Shown: positions 46,135-54,353 of the stretch, piece by piece
Layout of the letters: every line of letters begins with the position of its first letter
Numbering within the stretch: position 1 is the first letter of the stretch
Source: Bacteroidaceae bacterium
GTDB lineage: Bacteria; Bacteroidota; Bacteroidia; Bacteroidales; Bacteroidaceae
Length of the DNA stretch: 64,000 bases
Direction: 5' to 3'
NCBI GenBank assembly: GCA_017465905.1
Contig: JAFTVE010000027.1
Location: 62,001 to 126,000, forward strand
Notes under the pieces: generated by a model
Seen by the model: only the letters and a program-made list of their open reading frames with translations
Databases searched by the model: none
Told to the model about the DNA's origin: nothing
Program-made: the position numbers and the translations under genes

Positions 46135-47388
46135 TCAATAATTATCTAGATTATATTCCTTTATCTTGCGATAGAGTGTGCGTTCCGATATTTTCAGTTC
46201 CTGAGCTGCCATTTTGCGTTTTCCACGACAACGAATCAATGCTTTGCGTATCAGTTCTTTTTCAGCATTCTCCAACGAGAGGACCTCTTCAATGTACTCT
46301 TCCGTATCTTGAATGTCGTAGTCATCGTGCATATGCTCTTTGGCTGAGGTGATAGAAATAGTCGCAGGATGCGGCATCGGGTGTTCCTCCACAAAAGCCA
46401 GATCTTTGCCATGCGCATATCCTCCAGGAGCACGGTGACCGACAGGCATCTCGCCTCCCATAAGAGCATTCACCTGTTGGCGGAGCTCTGCCATATCGCG
46501 TCGCATATCGAAAAGTACCTGATATAGGATATCGCGCTCGCTCTCAAACGTTTTACTCTGCGTGCCCTTATTACCCAAGAGCACAGGAAGGCTAGACTTA
46601 ACTTCCGGCAGATAGCTACGCAACACCTCTTCAGTAATCTCTCGCTGATTCGACAAGAGCGATATCTGCTCGGTTACATTTTTAAGTTGTCGTATATTGC
46701 CAGGCCAAGGATATGCCGCAAGCAATCGTTTGGCACCGTCAGTAAGCTGCAGTGGAGGTATCGTATAACGCTCAGACACATCCGAGGCAAACTTACGGAA
46801 GAGAAGAGGAATATCAGTGGGACGTTCACGCAAAGGAGGTACCTTAATGGGAATAGTGTTGAGGCGATAATACAAATCTTCACGGAAGTTACCCTGCGCT
46901 ATGGCCTCCAAGAGATTCACATTGGTTGCAGCCACGATACGTACATTTGTCTTTTCTACCTTTGACGAACCAACCTTGATAAATTCGCCCGACTCCAAAA
47001 CGCGCAACAAGCGGGCTTGAGTTGACATGGGCAATTCGCCTATCTCATCCAAAAAGATTGTACCGTTATTCACCTCCGCGAAATAACCATTACGTTCATC
47101 AATGGCTCCAGTAAATGCGCCTTTCACATGACCGAAAAGTTCTGAATCTATCGTACCCTCAGGTATGGCGCCACAGTTTACGGCGATATACTTATTATGT
47201 TTGCGTGCACTATTCTGATGAATAATCTGCGGGAAATGCTCCTTACCAACTCCACTTTCACCCGTCACGAGTACCGACAAGTCTGTCGGTGCCACCTGCA
47301 TGGCAATATCAATAGCACGATTCAACTCCTCGGAGTTGCCGATGATGCCAAACCGCAATTTTATCTTTTGTATCTCCCTATTATCCAT
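46135..47388 (-). CDS. Sigma-54-interacting transcriptional activator
   Basis: 417 residues from the ATG at 47388. There is no receiver domain; the AAA+ core begins almost at once, with Walker A GESGVGKE (43-50), the sigma-54-contacting GAFTGA loop (90-95), Walker B TIFLDEIGELP and the arginine-finger region NFREDLYYRLN. A long Gln/Glu/Ser linker leads to a Fis-type helix-turn-helix (RKMAAQELKISERTLYRKIKEYN, seen as AAQELKISERTLYRKI). Its targets are unknown; being the first gene of the lptE-secG operon suggests an envelope role. The input signal is not visible because no sensory domain precedes the core. Confidence 0.92.
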   Translation of the reverse strand: MDNREIQKIKLRFGIIGNSEELNRAIDIAMQVAPTDLSVLVTGESGVGKEHFPQIIHQNSARKHNKYIAVNCGAIPEGTIDSELFGHVKGAFTGAIDERNGYFAEVNNGTIFLDEIGELPMSTQARLLRVLESGEFIKVGSSKVEKTNVRIVAATNVNLLEAIAQGNFREDLYYRLNTIPIKVPPLRERPTDIPLLFRKFASDVSERYTIPPLQLTDGAKRLLAAYPWPGNIRQLKNVTEQISLLSNQREITEEVLRSYLPEVKSSLPVLLGNKGTQSKTFESERDILYQVLFDMRRDMAELRQQVNALMGGEMPVGHRAPGGYAHGKDLAFVEEHPMPHPATISITSAKEHMHDDYDIQDTEEYIEEVLSLENAEKELIRKALIRCRGKRKMAAQELKISERTLYRKIKEYNLDNY

Positions 47389-47439
47389 AAATACCACATT
47401 TATAATGCAGATAGTCCTATATAATGCAGATAAGTTAGG

Positions 47440-47447
47440 CAAAGTTA
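47440..47447 (-). promoter_or_regulatory. Probable -7 box of the sigma-54 activator operon
   Basis: TAACTTTG on the minus strand, 52 bases before the start at 47388. No properly spaced -33 TTTG was seen. Confidence 0.45.
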
Positions 47448-47489
47448 CAACATTTTCGCGATGAACTCATGCTATTCAAGGATTTTTTG

Positions 47490-47497
47490 TATCTTCG
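47490..47497 (+). promoter_or_regulatory. Possible -7 box of the GH43-like gene
   Basis: TATCTTCG, one base off TAnnTTTG, 35 bases before the start codon. Confidence 0.4.
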
Positions 47498-47531
47498 CAA
47501 AAAATTATCCATACAAATTTCCATTACCACC

Positions 47532-48566
47532 ATGAAGAAAGTTGTTTTTACTCTCGCCGTTCTCCTCACCTTATGTTCCTGCGGCAATCCAAAGAAAGAA
47601 AGTTCACAAAGTACATCTGTACCCAAGCAAGAGTTGCAGCGTACCCGAGGCTTCCGTACAGACATTCCATTGGACTCGATCCGTCTAAGCGATCCCTGTA
47701 TCATGGCCGACAAAACTACCGGCATGTATTATATGACTGGTACGGGTGGCCGTATGTGGATGAGCCGCGACCTCGCCCGCTGGGAGGGCCCTTACCACAT
47801 AGCCCTTACCGATAGTACCTCATGGATGGGGCCTCACCCACAGATATGGGCTGCTGAGTTTCACCAATACAAAGGCAAGTATTATTACTTTGCCACCTTC
47901 ACAAACAATGCTGTCAAAATTGATACCGTCGCAGGTAACATCATACCTCGCCGTGCCAGCCATATACTTGTAAGCGATGTCCCAGAAGGGCCTTACCGCC
48001 CAATGGCCGACCCGACATACCTCCCAGCACACATGCCTACGCTTGATGGCACCTTTTGGGTCGACACTGACGGCAAACCATACATGATATACTGTGGCGA
48101 GTGGCTGCAGAATCTCAATGGTACCATGGAAAAGATCGAGCTCAAGCCCGACCTTAGCGGCTCGATAGGAGAAGGTAAAATACTCTTCCGAGCCAGCGAC
48201 TCTCCCTGGAGCCGCGAAAAAATCAACGGTAAGGACGTTCCCAACCGTGTAACAGATGGCCCATGGCTTTTTCGCACTGGCACGGGACGACTCGGCATGA
48301 TATGGACAAGTTGGATATACAACGTCTACACACAAGGTGTTGCCTATTCCGCTAGCGGAACCCTTGATGGTCCATGGGTACAAGAGCCTGAGCCAATCAC
48401 TCCACCCAATTTCGGACATGGCATGCTATTCCAAGATTTGAACGGACAATGGCTCATGTCTGTACATAGCCATCGTGATGTAGGCCACTACATCCGCATA
48501 CCTCACCTCTTCAAGGTAGACCTCTCGGGCGACAAGCTCGTAATGGGCGAACGCTACATCCCATAA
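47532..48566 (+). CDS. GH43-like glycoside hydrolase lipoprotein
   Basis: 344 residues from the ATG at 47532, with lipobox LTLCSC (Cys17). A five-bladed-propeller GH43 domain fills the rest. RLSDPCIM carries the putative base Asp54, LDGTFWVDTDGKPY the pKa-modulating Asp172, and MIYCGEW the putative acid Glu190; WAAEFHQYKGKYYYF is a typical blade sequence. GH43 enzymes act on arabinose- or xylose-containing side chains. The substrate is not determinable by eye. Transcribed alone, with its own terminator. Confidence 0.85.
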   Translation: MKKVVFTLAVLLTLCSCGNPKKESSQSTSVPKQELQRTRGFRTDIPLDSIRLSDPCIMADKTTGMYYMTGTGGRMWMSRDLARWEGPYHIALTDSTSWMGPHPQIWAAEFHQYKGKYYYFATFTNNAVKIDTVAGNIIPRRASHILVSDVPEGPYRPMADPTYLPAHMPTLDGTFWVDTDGKPYMIYCGEWLQNLNGTMEKIELKPDLSGSIGEGKILFRASDSPWSREKINGKDVPNRVTDGPWLFRTGTGRLGMIWTSWIYNVYTQGVAYSASGTLDGPWVQEPEPITPPNFGHGMLFQDLNGQWLMSVHSHRDVGHYIRIPHLFKVDLSGDKLVMGERYIP

Positions 48567-48596
48567 AGCACAATTAAATGTATAGAATGTAATACC

Positions 48597-48632
48597 AAAA
48601 CGGCCTGCAACGACAACATGCAGGCCGTTTTT
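48597..48632 (+). terminator. Rho-independent terminator after the GH43-like gene
   Basis: A perfect 13-bp stem AAAACGGCCTGCA (48597-48609) with its complement (48619-48631), 9-base loop, right arm ending in T5. Confidence 0.9.
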
Positions 48633-48749
48633 CACGGAAAGACAAAAAAAATATACAAAAAAATTAGTTTATCTCGGTAGAAATTACTTTATTTGTCGTC
48701 CATATTTGGAATAATACCGTGTAACAAACTTTAAAAAGTATAAAAAACA

Positions 48750-50603
48750 ATGACGGATACGCATGACCCCAAGGCTAATGCTACAACGCAGGAGCCTGCA
48801 GAACAAGAACAGGTTTTGACACAAAACGAAGCTACGACAACAGAAGCCATTACCAACGATGTGGATTCACCCACCCCCGATACATCATCAGCAGGTGAAC
48901 CCTCCCAAGAGACTCCACTGACATGCGTTGACGTCATTGAACGTATTAAAGTGCTTGCTCAAGAGCCACTCAATGCACCTAAAGAAGAACTCGAACACCT
49001 TAAGCAAGTTTTTTATAAGCTACATCGTGCAAGCATTGAGGCTGCACGCGAAGCACACCTCACTTCTGGAGGATTGCTCGAGGACTTCAAGCCTGACACC
49101 TCTGCCGAAGAGGAATATAAGGCAGCCATGAGTGTTATCCGCGAAGCACGTGCTGAGCAACAGCGCAAAGAAGAACAACAGCGTGAGGAAAACTTCCTGC
49201 GCAAAGAAGCCATCCTCGACCGCATACAAGCGATGATTGACAATTCAGATAAGGGACAGGCTTCATATAACGACTTTAAAGCTCTACAACAAGAGTGGAA
49301 AAGCGTAGGTGATGTACCTCCTACCAAGCAAGCCGACCTTTGGAAACGTTACCAACAACTCACAGAGCGATTCTACGACATACTGAAACTCAACATCGAG
49401 TTCCGTGAGTATGACTTCAAGAAGAATCTTGAAGCCAAGACTCGTCTATGTGAAGCTGCAGAACGCCTTGCTGAAGAGCCAGATGTTGTATCAGCATTCC
49501 ATCAATTACAAAAGCTCCATGAGGAGTATCGTGAAATAGGTCCTGTAGCCAAGGAGTTACGCGAGGAGGTTTGGACACGTTTTAAGACCGCCTCATCGGC
49601 CGTCAACAAACGTCACCAACAGCATTTCGAGGATTTGAAGAAGAAAGAAAACGAGAACCTCGAAAAGAAGACCACCCTATGCGAAACAATCGAAGCTATC
49701 GAATATGACAAACTCACGACTTATGCGCAGTGGAATGAGAAGACACAAGAGATCATCGCCCTGCAGGAGCAATGGAAGGCTCTCGGTTTCGCTCCTCAGA
49801 AGATGAATACCAAAATTTTCGAACGTTTCCGTGCAGCTTGTGATACCTTCTTTACTAAGAAAGCTGATTTCTTCAAGGGCATGAAGGACAATCTTGCCAT
49901 TAACCTCGAAAAAAAGACCGCCCTTTGCGAGCAGGCCGAAGCCCTGCAAGATAGTACAGATTGGAAAGGCACAGCCGACAAACTTGCAGCCCTCCAGCGC
50001 GAATGGAAGACCATAGGCCCCGTATCCAAGAAACACTCTGATGTGATTTGGCAACGCTTCATCAAGGCTTGCGATACCTTCTTCGAAAAGCGCAAAGAAG
50101 CAGGTGCATCACAACGTAGCGAAGAGCATAAGAATTTGGCTAGAAAGAAAGAAATCATCACAGCCCTCGAGGCCATCGACCCTGCAAATCCGACAGAGGA
50201 GGATTCTGCAACAATGCACGAACTCATACGCGAATGGAACAGCATTGGACATGTTCCCTTCCGTGACAAGGACAAAATATACAAGCAATACAAGGAGCTT
50301 ATCGACAAACTTTTCGATGCTTTCCACAAAAGAGACGCTACCAGAAAGGTTGCACGTTTCAAGGACTCCATCAAGGAGGGCATGAACGTAGGTCGTGAGC
50401 GTGAACGCCTGCTACGAGCATACGATAACATGTATAACGAAATCAAGACCTATGAAAACAACCTTGGTTTCCTCTCCTCATCAAGCAAAAGCGGCAATAG
50501 TCTTGTTGCCGAGATGCAACGCAAAATGGAAAAGCTCAAAGCAGATGCAGAAATCATCTTAAAGAAAATCAAGGCACTGGAAGAAAAAGACGCACAAGAA
50601 TAA
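48750..50603 (+). CDS. DUF349 repeat protein
   Basis: 617 residues. An acidic, Thr/Glu-rich N-terminus (1-60) precedes about five DUF349 repeats recognisable by the pattern LQ.EWK..G..P......W..F: LQQEWKSVGDVPPTKQADLWKRY (seen as LQQEWKSVGDVPP), LQEQWKALGFAP, LQREWKTIGPV and IREWNSIGHVPF. The protein is almost wholly helical and charged, without signal or membrane segments. The molecular role of DUF349 is not settled. It ends at a 20-bp perfect hairpin shared with the convergent GNAT gene. Confidence 0.88.
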   Translation: MTDTHDPKANATTQEPAEQEQVLTQNEATTTEAITNDVDSPTPDTSSAGEPSQETPLTCVDVIERIKVLAQEPLNAPKEELEHLKQVFYKLHRASIEAAREAHLTSGGLLEDFKPDTSAEEEYKAAMSVIREARAEQQRKEEQQREENFLRKEAILDRIQAMIDNSDKGQASYNDFKALQQEWKSVGDVPPTKQADLWKRYQQLTERFYDILKLNIEFREYDFKKNLEAKTRLCEAAERLAEEPDVVSAFHQLQKLHEEYREIGPVAKELREEVWTRFKTASSAVNKRHQQHFEDLKKKENENLEKKTTLCETIEAIEYDKLTTYAQWNEKTQEIIALQEQWKALGFAPQKMNTKIFERFRAACDTFFTKKADFFKGMKDNLAINLEKKTALCEQAEALQDSTDWKGTADKLAALQREWKTIGPVSKKHSDVIWQRFIKACDTFFEKRKEAGASQRSEEHKNLARKKEIITALEAIDPANPTEEDSATMHELIREWNSIGHVPFRDKDKIYKQYKELIDKLFDAFHKRDATRKVARFKDSIKEGMNVGRERERLLRAYDNMYNEIKTYENNLGFLSSSSKSGNSLVAEMQRKMEKLKADAEIILKKIKALEEKDAQE

Positions 50604-50620
50604 TCTAAATCTTTAATGAT

Positions 50621-50662
50621 CATGAATTAGGGCGCATCAGTTGATGCGCCCTAATTCATGAA
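50621..50662. terminator. Perfect 20-bp hairpin between convergent genes
   Basis: 50621-50640 is exactly complementary to 50643-50662, with only GT between the arms. Without a clear T run on either side, it probably stops both the DUF349 and GNAT transcripts. Confidence 0.75.
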
Positions 50663-50709
50663 ATTACTATAAATGTCATAAGAGCATTTCTACAGAAACA
50701 TATATTATA

Positions 50710-51660
50710 TCAACACTTTCTCACCTTACACTTCTCGTATGAATCCACATAGCGCTTATACTTGTCGGGATAGATGTCGTCTGTAGTGATAATCATCGCC
50801 GTGTCGTAGCAGTCGCCAAAATCGGGGTCGAAGGTGGTACCGAAGGTCTTCATCGTGGGAGACAAACCGATGTAGAGATGGATGAAGGGAGGGATGCTGT
50901 CGCCCAAGGATTTCACATAGTTATTGAGGATGGCATAGTTTTCCTTGTAGTCGGCACCGGTGAACAGTTCCTTGAAGAAGGCAATCTGCTCGGGAGTACA
51001 GGTCTCGGGATTCTTGGAGGTGATGAGTCCCTCGCGGTCACCAAAGCTCATGTCAAGATAGTAAACCATCGCCTTACGGCTCATCTCAGGGCTGGTGCTG
51101 TAGATGGTGACCTTACCCGAAAGATACTTCACAGTGGGGTCGGTAGCGATGAGTCCGCCAATGCCATCCCACAAGTTGTCGAGGGCGAAGAGTGCCTTGC
51201 GGCCACCTGCAGCGCTCTGATACTTAGGCTGCACAAAGGCGCGAGCCATCTCGATGCAATGGGGAAACTCATTGTCGAGGAAGCGCTGAGAGAAGTCGAA
51301 GAGGTGCTCTGTATTTACATATGGCTGGCCGTTGGGATGGAACGAAGCCATTTTCCAGCGTGTGAAGCGATAGCCACCGATGATATCGTCAGCTTCGGGG
51401 TTCCATACGATGAGCTGGAAGCAAGCGGGGTCTTCGAGATCGAAGTGGTCGAGGTCGCAGGACTTGCCGCTACCACCACCCACAGCGCGGAACGACACCT
51501 CACGCAAGCGGCCAATTTCACGCAGCACGTTGGGAGCGGTCTCATTGTTCACTACATAGAGTTCATTGTCTCCGCGGTTGGTAGTGCGGAGGAAGGTATT
51601 GTCGTTGAGTTCGCTCTTGAGTAACTCTACGCTTACGGGGTCAATAATAGGAGGTACCAT
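50710..51660 (-). CDS. GNAT-family N-acyltransferase, GlsB/OlsB-like
   Basis: 316 residues. It resembles the acyltransferases that N-acylate an amino acid with a 3-hydroxy fatty acid (OlsB for ornithine lipids, GlsB for glycine lipids in Bacteroides): REVSFRAVGGGSGKSCDLDHFD (seen as EVSFRAVGGGSGKSCDLD), WNPEADDIIGGYRFTRWK and CIEMARAFVQPKYQ. The neighbouring upstream gene encodes a matching O-acyltransferase, the same gene pair known for glycine lipid synthesis in B. thetaiotaomicron. Glycine as the substrate is inferred from that precedent. Soluble, no signal peptide. Confidence 0.82.
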   Translation of the reverse strand: MVPPIIDPVSVELLKSELNDNTFLRTTNRGDNELYVVNNETAPNVLREIGRLREVSFRAVGGGSGKSCDLDHFDLEDPACFQLIVWNPEADDIIGGYRFTRWKMASFHPNGQPYVNTEHLFDFSQRFLDNEFPHCIEMARAFVQPKYQSAAGGRKALFALDNLWDGIGGLIATDPTVKYLSGKVTIYSTSPEMSRKAMVYYLDMSFGDREGLITSKNPETCTPEQIAFFKELFTGADYKENYAILNNYVKSLGDSIPPFIHLYIGLSPTMKTFGTTFDPDFGDCYDTAMIITTDDIYPDKYKRYVDSYEKCKVRKC

Positions 51661-51798
51661 TCTTTATTTACAATTTACAAATTTACGACTTACAATTTAT
51701 TTACGATTTAGCCATTTACAATTTACGCAAGTCATATTGCTTCAACACTAAGATATCTTATAAAATAAATAGTGAATTGTCAAATCGTAAAAATGTCT
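51661..51798. repeat. Period-7 repeat tract between the two acyltransferase genes
   Basis: Degenerate TTTACAA/TTTACGA heptamers from 51663 to about 51730, then AT-rich sequence. No terminator, so the pair is probably co-transcribed. Confidence 0.7.
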
Positions 51799-52650
51799 TT
51801 ACATATTCATCACACATCCATTACCCTCGGCCAGCTTTGCCACCTTATCCTTTATCTCGCCTGCCCATTGGAGGTCGGTCTTGCTACGGTCGAAAGTGGT
51901 ATAGGGAATCGGTTCTCCGAAGGTGATGACAAACTCGTTGCCACGTTGCTTGAAGAGTTCGTCCACGAGATACAGCATACCGAGATTGATCTTCAGCTTG
52001 AAGAATCGGCTCACCTTGGACAAGAAGAAGAACCACTTGGAATTGTGTCCAGAGATGTGTATGGGCACTACATCGCGCTCATGACGACGCGACTGCGTGA
52101 TAAACATCTTCTTCCACGGCATCTCGGTAATCTTGCCCTTAATCTTGCGGGCACAGAGTCCTGCCGGAAACACCAGCACTTGCTTGTCCGACTCGAACAT
52201 CTCCGCGATACGCGTACCAAGGTCACGACTCTGCTTTGACGACAAATTGTTGACCGGTACGAAGAACTCCGTCAAAGGCTTCAGATGTGCCAGGATAGGT
52301 GTCACAGGCACCTTGAATCCATCGCCATAGAGCTTGCGGAACACTGACCCGATAATCAGAGCCTCGGGGCCTCCAAGTGGATGATTGCAAGCGAATATAT
52401 ACCTCTTGTCAGGGTCTAAATGCTCCTCGCCACGTGTACGATAGGTTATATTGAGGTATCTGAGTGCATCATCGAAGAAGCCTGCGCCCACAGGACACTC
52501 GGCCTGCATGATGGCCTCATTGATGTCGTCCTGATGCAAGCGGCGCTTGAGGAAGTTGATGGCAAAGCGCGGCAATTTCTTGCGCAGCTTAGGCCCCAGT
52601 ATCTTGTCTATGTCTACGAATAAGCTTTCTCTTTCGTTGTATTTCTCCAT
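51799..52650 (-). CDS. Lysophospholipid-acyltransferase-like protein, GlsA/OlsA-like
   Basis: 283 residues from the ATG at 52650; this start overlaps the permease gene by 62 bases but gives the natural N-terminus (MEKYNERESLFVDIDKI). The acyltransferase motif is ACNHPLGGPEAL (NHx5E variant of the usual NHx4D), followed by VPVNNLSSKQSRDLGTRIAEM and LVFPAGLCARKIKG, seen as FPAGLCARK. In glycine and ornithine lipid synthesis this enzyme adds the second, ester-linked acyl chain. It sits between the permease and the GNAT gene. Confidence 0.82.
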   Translation of the reverse strand: MEKYNERESLFVDIDKILGPKLRKKLPRFAINFLKRRLHQDDINEAIMQAECPVGAGFFDDALRYLNITYRTRGEEHLDPDKRYIFACNHPLGGPEALIIGSVFRKLYGDGFKVPVTPILAHLKPLTEFFVPVNNLSSKQSRDLGTRIAEMFESDKQVLVFPAGLCARKIKGKITEMPWKKMFITQSRRHERDVVPIHISGHNSKWFFFLSKVSRFFKLKINLGMLYLVDELFKQRGNEFVITFGEPIPYTTFDRSKTDLQWAGEIKDKVAKLAEGNGCVMNM

Positions 52651-54004
52651 AGTTCTTACGTATAATCCAATAGAAAACAAAACCAATAGCAATCCACACC
52701 AGCAATATCACACGGCTTTGGAATGACAGATAGCCAGGCATACCGGGGATGAGCAGCAGCGACAGGAAGAAGAGTGAGAACACGCATCCCACGATGCCTA
52801 TCCACACCTGCCTGGTGTCGCCAGCCTTGCGTGCCATAATGGCCGCAGAGCCTGTAGTGTAAGCAAACACGATGGCTGCACCTACACTGGTCATATCGAC
52901 AATCCAGTTGAGCACCTCGCGACCAAACCACGGGGCAAACAGACTCATCACCATGACGAAAAGGATGGCGTTGCGCGGGGTACCGTGCTTGGGCGAGAGT
53001 TTCTTGAAGACCGCAGGCAGACTGCCCTCATCGGCCATCGCATACATCAGGCGCGAGGTAGAGATATAGAAGGCGTTCATACCCGACACCACAGCACAGA
53101 ACATGGCAATGCCGAGGACTACCAGGCCCACGAGCCCCAGCATCTTGCGCACTACGAAACCCGTAGGCCAGTTTTCACGCGCCGCCAAGAGGTCCTGCCA
53201 CGGCATCACTCCAGTAGCGGTCACCGTGCATACAGCGATATAGAGCAGGGCAGCGATGAAGATGGCCAGCACCATGATACGTGTAGATTTCTTATGGTCG
53301 AAGTTATACTCCTCGGCACTCTGCGGTATGCAATCGAAACCTATGAATGCCCAAGGTGCCATAGCCACAATGCTGAATACCCCCTGCCACCAGTTTGTAC
53401 TCTCGGGGAAGCCCGGAGCCAGATGGCTCCAGTCGGCCATCCCCATGATAAGACATGTAATGAGGCAGATGCACCCTACGAGCGTGAGCGAGATGGCTGT
53501 CTGTAGCCATGCCGCCTGCTTGATGCCCTTGATGTTGATGAGCGCCATGAGTATGATGAACACCGAGGCCAGCACTACCTCACCGGCATATACATCCCAA
53601 CCGGCCACTTGGTAGAGCAGTCCGCGCTGTATGATACCCGGAAACAGATAACGGCTGATGAGTGCGAGTGCCGTGGCATTGAGCGGAATAAGGCTCCAGT
53701 AGGCCAATATCATACCCCAACCACACACGAAAGCATTGCGTTTGCCTATGGCCTCCTTGGTGTAGATAAACTCACCTCCGCTGACGGGAAACTTGCGGAT
53801 GAGGTAGCCGTAGCTGAGTGCTATCACGATAATCAGTAAAGCACCGATGAGCATACCCAATGCCGTACCTAGCGGACCTGCTTTCGGAAGAAAAGCGTTA
53901 CCTGGGAGCACGAAGCATCCCCAACCAATAATCGCACCCAATGCCAAGGCCCACACATCTATGGGGCGCATCGAGCGCTTGAACTTACCATTTGCTTCAG
54001 ACAT
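52589..54004 (-). CDS. APC-superfamily amino acid permease
   Basis: 471 residues with about twelve membrane helices. The first contains the APC signature LALGAIIGWGCFVLPGNAFLP (seen as GAIIGWGCFVLPG). Others are SGGEFIYTKEAIGKRNAFVCGWG (seen as SGGEFIYTKEAIG), the TM6 region MAPWAFIGFDCIPQSAEE and the loop KLSPKHGTPRNAI. It should move amino acids or polyamines with protons. Its 3' end overlaps the acyltransferase gene, so all three minus-strand genes probably form one operon. Substrate unknown. Confidence 0.88.
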   Translation of the reverse strand: MSEANGKFKRSMRPIDVWALALGAIIGWGCFVLPGNAFLPKAGPLGTALGMLIGALLIIVIALSYGYLIRKFPVSGGEFIYTKEAIGKRNAFVCGWGMILAYWSLIPLNATALALISRYLFPGIIQRGLLYQVAGWDVYAGEVVLASVFIILMALINIKGIKQAAWLQTAISLTLVGCICLITCLIMGMADWSHLAPGFPESTNWWQGVFSIVAMAPWAFIGFDCIPQSAEEYNFDHKKSTRIMVLAIFIAALLYIAVCTVTATGVMPWQDLLAARENWPTGFVVRKMLGLVGLVVLGIAMFCAVVSGMNAFYISTSRLMYAMADEGSLPAVFKKLSPKHGTPRNAILFVMVMSLFAPWFGREVLNWIVDMTSVGAAIVFAYTTGSAAIMARKAGDTRQVWIGIVGCVFSLFFLSLLLIPGMPGYLSFQSRVILLVWIAIGFVFYWIIRKNYGEIQRKRKLIRRHRQDTGA

Positions 54005-54082
54005 AAATGTAACTCCTTTTCACTGCCCATACATCACGGTTCCACACCGCATATATGAAGACAATTTGCATATTATTTGTGA

Positions 54083-54090
54083 CAAAGGTA
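54083..54090 (-). promoter_or_regulatory. Probable -7 box of the permease operon
   Basis: TACCTTTG on the minus strand, 79 bases before the permease start. The nearest -33 TTTG (54108-54111) is spaced 17 bases, slightly short. Confidence 0.45.
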
Positions 54091-54236
54091 GTAATATATT
54101 TTATATTCAAAGGATTTAACAAACTTTTTTACTCCTTCACAAACCATTTTTTCTGATAAACTGCATATAATTTCAGAAAGTGTGCAAATTATTTTCCACC
54201 TCGCCCCCATACAAAAGAAATAGTAGACCTTAATTA

Positions 54237-54267
54237 TTTGTAGGAACAATAAAAAAGTCTATTTTTG
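54237..54267 (+). promoter_or_regulatory. Promoter of the GH28-GH2 pair
   Basis: TTTG (54237-54240), 19-base spacer, TATTTTTG (54260-54267): exact consensus. Transcription would start near 54273, leaving an 80-base leader. Confidence 0.75.
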
Positions 54268-54289
54268 CAACAGAATCCGTGTGAGACGG

Positions 54290-54313
54290 CATACCCGGCA
54301 CCATCCGGGTATG
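54290..54313 (+). promoter_or_regulatory. Hairpin in the GH28 leader RNA
   Basis: CATACCCGG (54290-54298) is perfectly complementary to CCGGGTATG (54305-54313), loop CACCAT. No T run follows, so it is not a terminator. Confidence 0.65.
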
Positions 54314-54353
54314 AAAATACGGACACAAACGCCAATCAAAGAACTATACGATA

